Shown here: piece after piece, positions 44,923 to 55,303 of the stretch | Layout: every line of letters begins with the position of its first letter | Position numbering within the stretch: the first letter of the stretch is position 1 | Assembly (NCBI RefSeq): GCF_001999325.1 | Contig: NZ_MVAR01000024.1 | Coordinates: forward strand, 1-64,000 | Source: Thioalkalivibrio versutus | GTDB lineage: Bacteria > Pseudomonadota > Gammaproteobacteria > Ectothiorhodospirales > Ectothiorhodospiraceae | Length of the DNA: 64,000 bases | Reading direction: 5' to 3' | The notes under the pieces: model-generated | Databases searched by the model: none | The model's input: only the letters and a program-made list of their open reading frames with translations | What the model was told of the DNA's origin: nothing | Made by a program: the position numbers and the translations under genes

Positions 44923-47900
44923 CCGCGGGCCTCATCAAGGTGGCATCCCAGCTCGAACCAGAAGGTCGCCCCCTCGTCAGGGACGGAGTCGAACCCGACC
45001 TCGCCGTCCATGCGCTCCACCAGTTCCCGGGTAATCGCGAGCCCCAGACCACTGCCGCCCTTCTGGCGGCTGTCGGAGGCATCGGCCTGGGAAAACTTCT
45101 GGAAGATGCGTTCGCGGAACGCCTCCGGAATCCCCGGGCCGTGATCGCTCACCGAGACACGCACCCGCTCCCCGTCCCGATCCACCGCCAGCCTCACCTC
45201 GCTGCCCTCCGGCGAGAACTTGGCCGCATTGGAGAGGAGATTGGCCAGTACCTGCTGCAGACGGTCGGCGTCCACCACCACCCGGGCCCCATCGTCCTCC
45301 GCGTCCAGCACCAGGCGCACCTGGTAACGCTCGGCATATCCCTGGTTGTCGCGCACGCCTTGCTCCAGCAACGGGAACAGCGGCTGCTCGCGCCTCTCGA
45401 AGCGCATCTTGCCGGCCACCAGCTTTTCCATGTCCAGCAGATCGTTGATCAGCAGTTCCAGGCGCTTGCTGTTCTTGTGAGCGATCTCCAGCATCGCCTG
45501 CATCCGCTCCGGCAACGCCCCTGCCGCTCCACCCGTCACAAGGCCCAGGGAACCGGAGATCGAGGTGAGCGGCGTGCGCAACTCATGGCTGACCGTGGAG
45601 ATGAACTCGTTTTTCATGCGCTCGATGCGCTTGCGCTCCGAGATATCCTCGATGATCGACCAGATCAGTTTGCGCCCGGTGTTGTCGTGGACCACCATCC
45701 CGTTGAGGACCACCGGATAGCGGCTGCCATCCTTGCGGATGTATTCCTTTTCGAACGGGCCGTAACGACCGGTCGCCTCCATGCGCTCCAATTGCTGGCG
45801 CTCCATTGGCTCGTACTCCCGCGGGGTGACGTCCCAGTAGCTCAGGGCAATAAATTCCTCGCGGGTATAACCGGTCGGGTGCAACAGGGCTTGGTTGAGG
45901 TCCACGAAGGCCCCGGTCGCGTAATCGTTCAGGGCAATGCCGACCGGCGATAGCTCGAACAACCCGCGCAGACGGGTCTCGCTGAGTCTCAGCGCGCGCG
46001 CCGCCGCGTCGCGTTCGATCGCCGAACCGATCCAGCGCGCCAGCAGACGCACGAACATGCGCTCGCCATCACTGAACCCAACCGGACGCGGCTGCACCGA
46101 CGAGAAATTCAGGGTGCCATAGCGTTCACCCTGCACCTCCACAATCACGCCAATGTAGGCCTCCAGCCCGAATTGCTCGTAACACGGATGCCCACGATGC
46201 CCGGAGGCCGCCATGTGGTCGATGGCCACCAGTTCCCCTTTTGCGAAGATCAGGTCGCAATAGGTCCTGCTCCGGGAAAAGTGCTGTCCAGGCTCCAGAG
46301 CGGTACCGGGAGGTGCGACACAGGCGTGCACCTCGTAATCGTCACCCCGGATGCGGCTGACGATACCCAGTTCCAGCCCAAGGAAATCCGTTCCCAGCTG
46401 CAATGCCCGCTCGAGCTGTTCGCCGAGCCCCAGCGTGGTCATCGACGCGATGTCGTTGAGGGCCGCAAAGGCCTCCAGCTGGCGCTGGCGCTGCTCGCGG
46501 TTTTCCCGATCCCGGGTCACATCCAGGATGAAGCCATCGAGATAACACACCCGCCCCGCGTCGTCGCGAACCGCCGAGCCGCGCTCCTGGGCCCAGCGGA
46601 TACCGCCGTCACGATGCCGGATCCGGTATTCGACGACCCAGTCGGTCCCGGCCCGCAGCGCCTGGTCGACCGCCCCCTTCACCCGTGCCAGGTCGTCGCC
46701 ATGGATCACGCTGGCGTAGCTACGAACAGCGTTGTCGATGAACTCACTCGCGGGATAGCCTGACAGCGGGTCCACCTGGTCGCTCATGTAGAGCATGGTC
46801 CAGTCGTCGTCCGGCAGGCAGCGATAGGTAATGCCGGGGATATTGTCGACCAGCGAGCGAAACTGTTGCTCGCTTTCGCGAATGCGCTCCGCGTCCTCCT
46901 TTTCTCGGGTCACATCGGACTCGATCGCCATGAAGCCCTGCAACCTGCCGTGCTCGTCGCGCAACGGATTGCCCTGGATGCGAACCCAGTACGCTCGGTT
47001 ATCCCGATGGTAGTTCAGCATGTCGACCTGAAAGGGATCGCCCCGCGCCACTGCCGCCCCGATCCGCGCCGCTACCTGCGGATCCGTCCCCTCGCCCTGC
47101 AGCAGCTTGCCCGGCTTGCGCCCGCGCAGTTCGTCCTGGGTGTAACCGCTCAGCCGCGTAAAACCGTCATTGACCCATTCGACCCGGCCCTCGGCGTCGG
47201 TAATGATCACGCCATTGGTGGTCTCGCTGGCCACCCGCGACAGCCGCGCCAGCTCCTCCTGGTCGGCACGGTGCTGGCGCCGTATCCGGGCCGCATCGGT
47301 CAACTGCCCCAGCGTGACCAGCAGCGGCTGCAGAAACTCCACCAGGCTGTCGTCGTAGCCACCGGGGCGATTGGCAATCCCCAGCATGGCGACCCGCTCG
47401 CCGCCATGCTCGATCGGGATGCCGAGAAAGGCCTCGAGCGGCGGATGTCCCTCGGGCAGCCCCCCGCTGCGCCGGTCGCGGGCGGGGTCGTTGGCGATCA
47501 CCGGCCCGCCGCTGGTGAGGGCTGCACCGAACAGGGTCTCCAGGTTGTGAAACTCCATCCCCCGGGGCGCATTGGCCGCGTAGAAGGCCTGGGTCGCATC
47601 ATCCCAGGCGATATTGGTGATGGCATAGGTTTTGAGATAAGGAAGCCCTTCCGGGTTGTACAGCACTTCCCCGATAAAGCCGTATTCGCTGTGGGTCAGC
47701 TCGAGGATGTCCGCAAGCAGTCCGTCGAAGGCCTGACTGCGGTCCTGCTCGGTATCGCGAATGAACTCCGACTGGGCACGAGTGATGACGTCGCCGAGCC
47801 GCCGCAGGTCGCCGAGGGCATCGCTTAGCGCCTGCTGTTCAGTGGAGTCGATTTCCGCCTCGACCGCATCGGCGAGGTCACGCAGGGATCGGCGCTCGTC

Positions 47901-48323
47901 CTCGCTCAACTGCCGCGGCTGGCCGTCAATCAGGCAAAGGGTGCCCACGCGGTAACCATCAGAGGTGACAAGCGGCGCGCCGGCATAGAACCGGATCTGC
48001 GGCTCCCCGGTAACCAGCGGGTTGTCGGCAAACCGGGAGTCCGCGCGCGCGTCGCGGATTTCGAGGATATGGTCCCCGAGAATCGCGTGACCGCAAAAGG
48101 AGATGTCACGCCCGGTCTCCGGGGCCTCGAGCCCCTGCCGGGACTTGAACCACTGCCGGTCCTCGTCGACCAGCGAAACCAACGCGATCGACACCCCGAA
48201 CATCCGCCTGGCCAGACGCGTGAGTCGATCAAACCGCTCCTCGTCCGGGGTATCCAGGAGCCCCTTTGCCCACAGCGCTCGCAACCGTTCCTGTTCGTTT
48301 CCGGGGCGGGGAGGCGTTTTCAA
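44919..48323 (-). CDS. cytoplasmic GAF/PAS sensor histidine kinase
   Basis: 1134 residues, no membrane segment. Order: GAF1 (about 25-165; FCGHAILGDHILEIRDARAD), GAF2 (about 185-355), PAS1 (about 360-490), PAS2 (about 495-615), GAF3 (about 620-785), PAS3 (about 790-905), then HisKA (FISTVSHELRTPLTSISGSL) and ATPase (NLLSNAAKFS, DHGPGIPEAF, GSGLGLAITREL). The kinase core is a close paralogue of the next gene's, pointing to duplication of the core with different sensor parts. First gene of the operon; its upstream 130 bases carry an end-motif copy and a guaA fragment, so promoter DNA may have been rearranged. Confidence 0.93.
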   Translation of the reverse strand: MKTPPRPGNEQERLRALWAKGLLDTPDEERFDRLTRLARRMFGVSIALVSLVDEDRQWFKSRQGLEAPETGRDISFCGHAILGDHILEIRDARADSRFADNPLVTGEPQIRFYAGAPLVTSDGYRVGTLCLIDGQPRQLSEDERRSLRDLADAVEAEIDSTEQQALSDALGDLRRLGDVITRAQSEFIRDTEQDRSQAFDGLLADILELTHSEYGFIGEVLYNPEGLPYLKTYAITNIAWDDATQAFYAANAPRGMEFHNLETLFGAALTSGGPVIANDPARDRRSGGLPEGHPPLEAFLGIPIEHGGERVAMLGIANRPGGYDDSLVEFLQPLLVTLGQLTDAARIRRQHRADQEELARLSRVASETTNGVIITDAEGRVEWVNDGFTRLSGYTQDELRGRKPGKLLQGEGTDPQVAARIGAAVARGDPFQVDMLNYHRDNRAYWVRIQGNPLRDEHGRLQGFMAIESDVTREKEDAERIRESEQQFRSLVDNIPGITYRCLPDDDWTMLYMSDQVDPLSGYPASEFIDNAVRSYASVIHGDDLARVKGAVDQALRAGTDWVVEYRIRHRDGGIRWAQERGSAVRDDAGRVCYLDGFILDVTRDRENREQRQRQLEAFAALNDIASMTTLGLGEQLERALQLGTDFLGLELGIVSRIRGDDYEVHACVAPPGTALEPGQHFSRSRTYCDLIFAKGELVAIDHMAASGHRGHPCYEQFGLEAYIGVIVEVQGERYGTLNFSSVQPRPVGFSDGERMFVRLLARWIGSAIERDAAARALRLSETRLRGLFELSPVGIALNDYATGAFVDLNQALLHPTGYTREEFIALSYWDVTPREYEPMERQQLERMEATGRYGPFEKEYIRKDGSRYPVVLNGMVVHDNTGRKLIWSIIEDISERKRIERMKNEFISTVSHELRTPLTSISGSLGLVTGGAAGALPERMQAMLEIAHKNSKRLELLINDLLDMEKLVAGKMRFERREQPLFPLLEQGVRDNQGYAERYQVRLVLDAEDDGARVVVDADRLQQVLANLLSNAAKFSPEGSEVRLAVDRDGERVRVSVSDHGPGIPEAFRERIFQKFSQADASDSRQKGGSGLGLAITRELVERMDGEVGFDSVPDEGATFWFELGCHLDEARG

Positions 48324-48418
48324 CCGGGTTTTCCGTGGTTAGGGGTCGATAGACCACGATACTGCCACGTCTCGCCCCCCATCCCAACAGGTGTAGTGTG
48401 CCACCCTACTGGGTACTT

Positions 48419-48433
48419 CCAGGGAAACACTGC
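48419..48433 (+). repeat. dispersed end-motif copy E
   Basis: CCAGGGAAACACTGC, about 20 bases outside the 3' end of the guaA fragment. It suggests that an element end took part in the rearrangement here. Confidence 0.45.
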
Positions 48434-48453
48434 ATTCGTGTCCAGGCGGATGT

Positions 48454-48913
48454 TTACTCCCACTCGATGGTGGCGGGGGGCTTGCCGGAGGTGTCGTAGG
48501 TGACGCGCGAGATGCCGGGGATCTTGTTGATGGTGCGGCGCGAGACGTGGTCGAGGAAGTCATACGGCAGGTGCGCCCAGCGCGCGGTCATGAAGTCGAT
48601 GGTCTCGACGCACGCCGTGCGACCACGTAGTCGTAGCGTGGGCCATCGCCTATCACGCCCACCGACTTCACCGTCAGGAAGACCGCAAAGGCCTGCAAGG
48701 TCTTGTCGTACAGGTCCGCCTTGCGGAGCCCCCCTGATGAAGGTCGCATCGGCCCGGCGCAGCAGGTCAGCGTATGCCTTCTTGACCTCGCCGCGGATGC
48801 GCACGCCCAGGCCCGGCCCGGGGAACCGGTGGCGATAAACCCTCCCGGTGGGCAGACCTAGCACCACAGGGCCATCGCCACCCAGCTCGCGGACCCGCTC
48901 GGCCATGTCACGG
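48454..48913 (-). pseudogene. guaA: broken guaA fragment
   Basis: Reads as the 3' part of guaA: the final ~50 residues ([20 protein letters not shown] onward to PATIEWE) are nearly identical to the intact gene at 51216. Upstream, [20 protein letters not shown] matches, then the frame shifts through the [18 protein letters not shown] region and back. A central deletion joins a piece like [18 protein letters not shown] (the ATP-pyrophosphatase start) straight to the late PT-x-x-VYRH segment. About 180 residues, including the SGGVDSS loop, are missing, so it cannot be active. Confidence 0.9.
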
Positions 48914-49717
48914 CCACTGATAGACGCCGCGGTTGAGCGCATCACGAATGGCCGAGATCAGCTTGTTGCCTCTCAGCGTCGCACCGGTAAAGGCGTCGAT
49001 GTCCTCCACCACCTCCTCCGGCGCGTAGAGATCGAATAGGGCCGATAGCGGCCGCCCTTCGAGGTAATCGATGGCCTGACGGTGCTGGCGCATCACGGCA
49101 TGAAGTTCCTCTTCCTCCTCAAGCGCCAGATAATCCACTCCCTGGTAGCTCAGGTACCGGAACCGGACGTTGTGGAAATGATGGTCCCGCAGATCGAACT
49201 GGATATTGACCTGCATCGCGCCCCGGTCCGAAAACACGCCTCGATAGCGCCCGTCCAGGTACGTCCCGGGCGACAGGCCGAGCAGCACCCGGCCCGGCGG
49301 ATGGGTGGCGGGTTCCCGCGTGGGCGCTGAAGCCTCGGGCCGTGCCTGGGGTGCCGGTGCATCGGCAAGTTGCCCTACCCGGTACTGTTCCAGCATGGCG
49401 GCGGCCCTGGGGCTGTGCGGACGCCCGGGCGTCTTGTTGTACCAGCCTTCGGTGGCATCACGGCCGCACCACTCCAGTATCACGTCCTCGGAGGTGGGGT
49501 GGCGCGGAATATAGTCCGTCACGTCGTACACCTGGCCGTCGATGGCCTTCCAGCAGCTCTCGGCACTGTCGTGGGCCGCAAGCTCCTGTTCTGTAAACAG
49601 GCGCTGATCGTCGTCGGTCTCGCGGGTCTCCGCGACCAGCGCGCTGACGGCCCAAAGGGTGACGATCACGGCGCAGAAGGCCACGAACGCAGTGTAGGCA
49701 ATCTTGTTCACGGTCAT
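48908..49717 (-). CDS. membrane-anchored cytochrome b5 / FMN-binding protein
   Basis: 269 residues. One N-terminal helix ([21 protein letters not shown]) anchors a periplasmic protein. Residues ~40-115 form a cytochrome b5-like domain: [20 protein letters not shown] and [12 protein letters not shown], with haem-ligand His in RHP and in RPHSPRAA. After a Pro/Ala linker comes an FMN-binding domain (about 150-265) with the flavinylation-type motif DAFTGATL, where FMN would be attached to Thr by ApbE. Its start overlaps the ferric-reductase-like gene by 4 bases. Its stop abuts the guaA fragment. No apbE is in the window. Confidence 0.85.
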   Translation of the reverse strand: MTVNKIAYTAFVAFCAVIVTLWAVSALVAETRETDDDQRLFTEQELAAHDSAESCWKAIDGQVYDVTDYIPRHPTSEDVILEWCGRDATEGWYNKTPGRPHSPRAAAMLEQYRVGQLADAPAPQARPEASAPTREPATHPPGRVLLGLSPGTYLDGRYRGVFSDRGAMQVNIQFDLRDHHFHNVRFRYLSYQGVDYLALEEEEELHAVMRQHRQAIDYLEGRPLSALFDLYAPEEVVEDIDAFTGATLRGNKLISAIRDALNRGVYQWP

Positions 49718-51012
49718 AGGAAATCAAACGCCTCCGTATGAATGCGGCCCCTGGGTACACCGGCGCGGCTTAGAAGCCCCATCAGGTGATGCACCATGCC
49801 GGGCGGCCCGCAGATGTAGATCTCCCGTTCCTCCAGGTCCGGGCAATGCGAGCGGATGAACGCTTCGTCCACGGGGCCGCGATCCTGGAAATAATGGATC
49901 TGTGCATCGAAATGCGGGTGCCCCTGCGCGATCTCCCGAAGCTCGTCCATGTAATAGGCGCGGTCCGGTCGATTGGCCAGGTAGATCAGGGTGACCTCCG
50001 GCCCGGCCCCGGGCTCCCGCTGGAGGGCCCGGGCGCCGGACACGAGGGGCGTAATGCCGATGCCGCCACCGAACCAGAGCTGCCGGCGTTGCGGCTCGCA
50101 TCGCTCGAAGAACTGCCCGTAGGGGCCCTCGATCTGCACGGCGGTTCCCGGTGTCACCGTCTGCAATGCCCGGCTGGCGTCGCCCAGGGCCTTGATGCCC
50201 ACCCGGACAACGTCCTCGCCTGGCGCCGAAGAGATGGTGTAGGGGTGCTCTTCCCCCCGGCCGGCTTCCAGGCCCGGGTCGTGGGGGGTGAGGTACATGA
50301 ACTGTCCCGCGGCATGCGACATGGCCCGGCCCCTCGGGGCGAGGGTGATCTCCACCACGTTGGACGCAAGGGCGGTCACGGCATCGACGGTATAATCATG
50401 GCGCCCCAGCCGGGGCGACAGCACCTTGCGCCAGAGCACTGCGGCAACCGCCAGGGCCGCGAGCCCCCACCAGAGCAGCGCATGCTCCACGAGCATGACC
50501 GCGTGCGCGAACGCCAGCAGGAACGCGGGCACCGACAACAGGTGCAGACGCTTCCAGCGCTGGTAATGCGGCCTGCCGAAAAACTGAAAGGTGGGCGCGA
50601 GAAAGATCACCATCAGCGCCAGTGCGCCCCAGCCCATCCATACCGCCCCGTGTTCAAGGGGCGGAAAGATCACCCGGACGGCCGCTGCCGGAGAAATGGG
50701 CAGCGCCCCGAAGGCCAGCCACACCACGTGCAGCATGATCAGGATGAACGCCGTGAAACCCAGTATCCGGTGCAGGGCCCAGATACGCGGCAAACCGCCG
50801 AACCAGCGATCCAGGGCCGGCAGGCGCACGCTCAGCATTGCCCCGACCAGCAGCGCGCTCAGACCCAGCACCCCGGCCAGGTGACCAAGCGCCGAGAGCA
50901 CCTCGGCCGCGCCGGCGCCCGGCCGCGGCCACCAACGCGGCCACGCCACCAGCACCGGCAGCAGCAGCAACACCACGACAATCCAGTCACCCGCTCTGAT
51001 GCGTCTGAACAT
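49714..51012 (-). CDS. ferric-reductase-like flavocytochrome
   Basis: 432 residues. Six helices (about 10-195) carry the haem b region with paired His (LHRILGFTAFILIMLHVVWL and LHLLSVPAFLLAFAHAVML). The cytosolic FAD/NAD(P)H half follows: HPYTISSAPGED (FAD), FGGGIGITPLVSGARAL and YICGPPGMVHHLMGLL (nucleotide). It resembles the NOX/ferric reductase group, moving electrons from NAD(P)H out through two haems. The partner gene downstream is coupled by an ATGA overlap and would take electrons in the periplasm. Confidence 0.88.
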   Translation of the reverse strand: MFRRIRAGDWIVVVLLLLPVLVAWPRWWPRPGAGAAEVLSALGHLAGVLGLSALLVGAMLSVRLPALDRWFGGLPRIWALHRILGFTAFILIMLHVVWLAFGALPISPAAAVRVIFPPLEHGAVWMGWGALALMVIFLAPTFQFFGRPHYQRWKRLHLLSVPAFLLAFAHAVMLVEHALLWWGLAALAVAAVLWRKVLSPRLGRHDYTVDAVTALASNVVEITLAPRGRAMSHAAGQFMYLTPHDPGLEAGRGEEHPYTISSAPGEDVVRVGIKALGDASRALQTVTPGTAVQIEGPYGQFFERCEPQRRQLWFGGGIGITPLVSGARALQREPGAGPEVTLIYLANRPDRAYYMDELREIAQGHPHFDAQIHYFQDRGPVDEAFIRSHCPDLEEREIYICGPPGMVHHLMGLLSRAGVPRGRIHTEAFDFL

Positions 51013-51113
51013 GGGATCCGTTTATTCCAGGAAGTCCACCTCGGCACAGTCTAGGTAACCGCCGATCAATGCACACGCTCGCGTTAGTGCACCGTGTCTT
51101 CCGAGGCAAGGCG

Positions 51114-51153
51114 TAGCCCCACGGCCGGTAGTCGTGCTACGGGCCGTGGGCTA
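51114..51153. repeat. hairpin between the flavocytochrome cassette and guaA
   Basis: TAGCCCCACGGCC and GGCCGTGGGCTA form a long imperfect stem (one bulge) with GGTAG/CTAC continuing it. It probably ends the guaA transcript. No further feature is seen in 51013-51215 apart from a small ACCCGC/GCGGGT stem at 51192-51207. Confidence 0.45.
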
Positions 51154-51215
51154 AGCAGGATCCTGAAGCCTCCGCTATGACGCCGGTCAGCACCCGCCAT
51201 TGCGGGTCTTTCCAC

Positions 51216-52793
51216 TCACTCCCACTCGATGGTGGCGGGGGGCTTGCCGGAGATGTCGTAGGTGACGCGGGAGATGCCGGGGATCTCGTTGATGATCCGC
51301 CGCGAGACATGGTCGAGGAAGTCGTACGGCAGGTGCGCCCAGCGGGCGGTCATGAAGTCGATGGTCTCCACCGCGCGCAGGGCCACCACGTAGTCGTAGC
51401 GCCGGCCGTCGCCCATCACCCCCACCGACTTCACCGGCAGGAAGACCGCGAACGCCTGCGAGGTCTTGTCATAGAGATCGGCCTTGCGCAGCTCCTCGAT
51501 GAAGATCGCGTCGGCGCGACGCAGCAGGTCGGCGTATTCCTTCTTCACCTCGCCGAGGATGCGCACGCCCAGGCCCGGCCCGGGGAACGGATGGCGATAG
51601 ACCATCTCGGTGGGCAGGCCCAGCTCGACACCGATCTTGCGCACCTCGTCCTTGAACAGCTCGCGCAGTGGCTCGACCAGCCCCAGCTTCATGTTCTCCG
51701 GCAGGCCGCCCACATTGTGGTGCGACTTGATCACGTGGGCCTTGCCGGTCTTGGAGTCGGCCGACTCGATCACGTCCGGGTAAATCGTGCCCTGAGCCAG
51801 CCACTGCACGTTGTCGAGCTTTGCAGCCTGTTCGTCGAACACGTCGATGAACAGCCCGCCGATGATCTTGCGCTTGGCCTCCGGGTCCTGGATTCCCGCC
51901 AGGGCGCTCATGAAGCGCTCCTCGGCATCCACACGGATCACCTGCACACCCATGTGGCGAGCGAAGGTCGCCATGACCTGGTCACCTTCGCCCTCGCGCA
52001 GCAGCCCGGTATCCACGAACACGCAGGTCAGCTGGTCGCCGATCGCCTTGTGCAGCAGCGCGCCCACCACCGAGGAGTCCACCCCGCCGGACAGGCCCAG
52101 TACCACGTGATCGTCGCCGACCTGCTCGCGCACCCGCGCGGCCATGTCGTCGATGATGTTGTCGGCCGTCCACAACGCCGCACAGCCGCAGATATCGTGC
52201 AGGAAGCGCTCGATGATGCGCTGGCCCTGGGTGGTGTGGGTCACCTCGGGGTGGAACTGCACGCCGTAGAAGCCGCGATCCGGATCGGCCATGCCGGCGA
52301 TCGGTGCGGAATCGGTGGAGGCCATCAAGCGGAAGCCCTGCGGCAGCTCGGTCACGTGGTCGCCGTGCGACATCCAGACGTCCAGCAGGCCATAGCCCTC
52401 CGGCGTAGTGTGATCCTCGATGTCGCGCAGCAGCGGCGTATGGCCACGGGCGCGCACCTGGGCATAGCCAAACTCGCGACGCTCCGACGGCTCGACCCGA
52501 CCACCCAACTGCGCGGCCATGGTCTGCATGCCGTAGCAGATGCCCAGTACCGGAACCCCCAGCTCGAACACCGCGTCCTCGGCGCGCGGGGGCTGGTCGA
52601 CATTCACCGACTCGGGGCCGCCGGAGAGGATGATCGCAGTGGGATTGAACGCCCGGATGTCGGCCGCCGGCATGTCCCAGGCATGCACCTCGGAGTAGAC
52701 CCTGGCCTCGCGCACGCGGCGGGCGATCAGCTGGGTGTACTGGGAACCGAAGTCCAGCACCAGAATGCGGTGGGCGTGAAGATCCTGGGTCAT
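51216..52793 (-). CDS. guaA: GMP synthase (glutamine-hydrolysing)
   Basis: 525 residues; makes GMP from XMP, glutamine and ATP. The N-terminal class I amidotransferase has the nucleophile Cys in GICYGMQTM and the His/Glu pair in [10 protein letters not shown]. The ATP-pyrophosphatase P-loop is [13 protein letters not shown], and the C-terminal dimer domain ends PATIEWE. Length normal. It follows guaB with a 71-base gap containing two small GC hairpins. Its 3' end is duplicated in the fragment at 48454. Confidence 0.97.
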   Translation of the reverse strand: MTQDLHAHRILVLDFGSQYTQLIARRVREARVYSEVHAWDMPAADIRAFNPTAIILSGGPESVNVDQPPRAEDAVFELGVPVLGICYGMQTMAAQLGGRVEPSERREFGYAQVRARGHTPLLRDIEDHTTPEGYGLLDVWMSHGDHVTELPQGFRLMASTDSAPIAGMADPDRGFYGVQFHPEVTHTTQGQRIIERFLHDICGCAALWTADNIIDDMAARVREQVGDDHVVLGLSGGVDSSVVGALLHKAIGDQLTCVFVDTGLLREGEGDQVMATFARHMGVQVIRVDAEERFMSALAGIQDPEAKRKIIGGLFIDVFDEQAAKLDNVQWLAQGTIYPDVIESADSKTGKAHVIKSHHNVGGLPENMKLGLVEPLRELFKDEVRKIGVELGLPTEMVYRHPFPGPGLGVRILGEVKKEYADLLRRADAIFIEELRKADLYDKTSQAFAVFLPVKSVGVMGDGRRYDYVVALRAVETIDFMTARWAHLPYDFLDHVSRRIINEIPGISRVTYDISGKPPATIEWE

Positions 52794-52864
52794 GAGGTCA
52801 TCCGGTATCCCGGCCTGCGGGCCGGGAGTATGTCAGGTAGGGATACCCGGCCATCGTGGCCGGG

Positions 52865-54391
<1,527 letters not shown>

Positions 54392-54393
54392 TC

Positions 54394-54422
54394 AGTATAG
54401 AATTCGGGCCCTTCCGGGACAA
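54394..54422 (-). promoter_or_regulatory. sigma-70 promoter of guaBA
   Basis: On the minus strand, -35 TTGTCC (54422-54417) and -10 TATACT (54399-54394) are 17 bases apart. The predicted transcript starts near 54387, leaving a leader of about 60 bases before guaB. Confidence 0.75.
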
Positions 54423-54515
54423 GCACAGACACACATGCAAGGGCCGTGCGCAGACGCCCGGACAGCACCCTGATAGGATGCGAATCCATCCCGAGCCCCC
54501 TGCCAGGCGAGACCC

Positions 54516-55289
54516 ATGCCCGAGCGCGCGCCTACGGCCCGCATCACCCGACGCACCGCGCTGGCCCTGTTGCTGGCCCCCGGCCTCGGCCTGGCCACTG
54601 CGTCCAGCGCTCGCGCCGACTGGTGGCGCTTCGGTCAGGACATGTTCCGCTCGCTGATCACCCGGCCACCGGAATTCGCCGGGTTGTCGACCGCCGAGCT
54701 GATCGAGGCGGTGCACGAGGCCCTGGTCATCGCGACCCACGCCGCCTCCGAGACCCTCAGCCGGCGCAACGGCTTCTACGGCAACCCGGACGTGCGCATC
54801 CCCCTGCCCGAGGTGCTCGCCACCACACGGCGATCGCTGGGCCGACTCGGCATGGCCGCGCCGCTGGACACCCTGGAGGAGCGCATGAACCGCGCGGCCG
54901 AGGATGCGGTATGGCAGGCCCGGGAACCCTTCATCCGGGCGATCTTCGCGCTCGATCTCGACGATGCCCGCGGCATCCTGCTGGGGCCCGAGGACGCCGC
55001 CACCCGCCATCTGGAAACACAGATGCGGCCGCGCCTGACTGAGGCCATGCGTCCCGCGATCGAGCACAGCCTGGACGCCGTGGAGGCCATGACGACCCAC
55101 CGCGAGCTGGAGTCGCGGATGCGCGACATCCCGTTTCTGGCAAACGTCCGCCTGGACCTGGCCGAGCATGTGCTGGACCACACCATGGACGGCCTGTTCC
55201 ACGCCCTCGCGGAAGAAGAGGCCCGCCTGCGGGTCGACCCCGTCGGGCGCGGCACCGATGTCTTCCAGCGCGTCTTCACCCGTCTGTAA
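54516..55289 (+). CDS. DUF4197 exported protein
   Basis: 257 residues. The N-terminus has a twin-arginine-like start (ITRRTALALLLAPGLGLA) and cleavage near SSARA. The mature part is helical and matches DUF4197: LIEAVHEALVIATHAASETL, FYGNPDVRIPLPEVL, and LEERMNRAAEDAVWQAREPF with ILLGPEDAATRHLE. Function unknown. It ends 14 bases before xseA, so the two may be co-transcribed. Confidence 0.85.
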   Translation: MPERAPTARITRRTALALLLAPGLGLATASSARADWWRFGQDMFRSLITRPPEFAGLSTAELIEAVHEALVIATHAASETLSRRNGFYGNPDVRIPLPEVLATTRRSLGRLGMAAPLDTLEERMNRAAEDAVWQAREPFIRAIFALDLDDARGILLGPEDAATRHLETQMRPRLTEAMRPAIEHSLDAVEAMTTHRELESRMRDIPFLANVRLDLAEHVLDHTMDGLFHALAEEEARLRVDPVGRGTDVFQRVFTRL

Positions 55290-55303
55290 CCATCGAGCCC
55301 CCC

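Noticed and set aside
48454..48945. Reading the 163-codon frame as a small functional guaA-like gene
   Set aside because: The central third is frameshifted relative to guaA and the ATP-binding loop is deleted, so it is a pseudogene.
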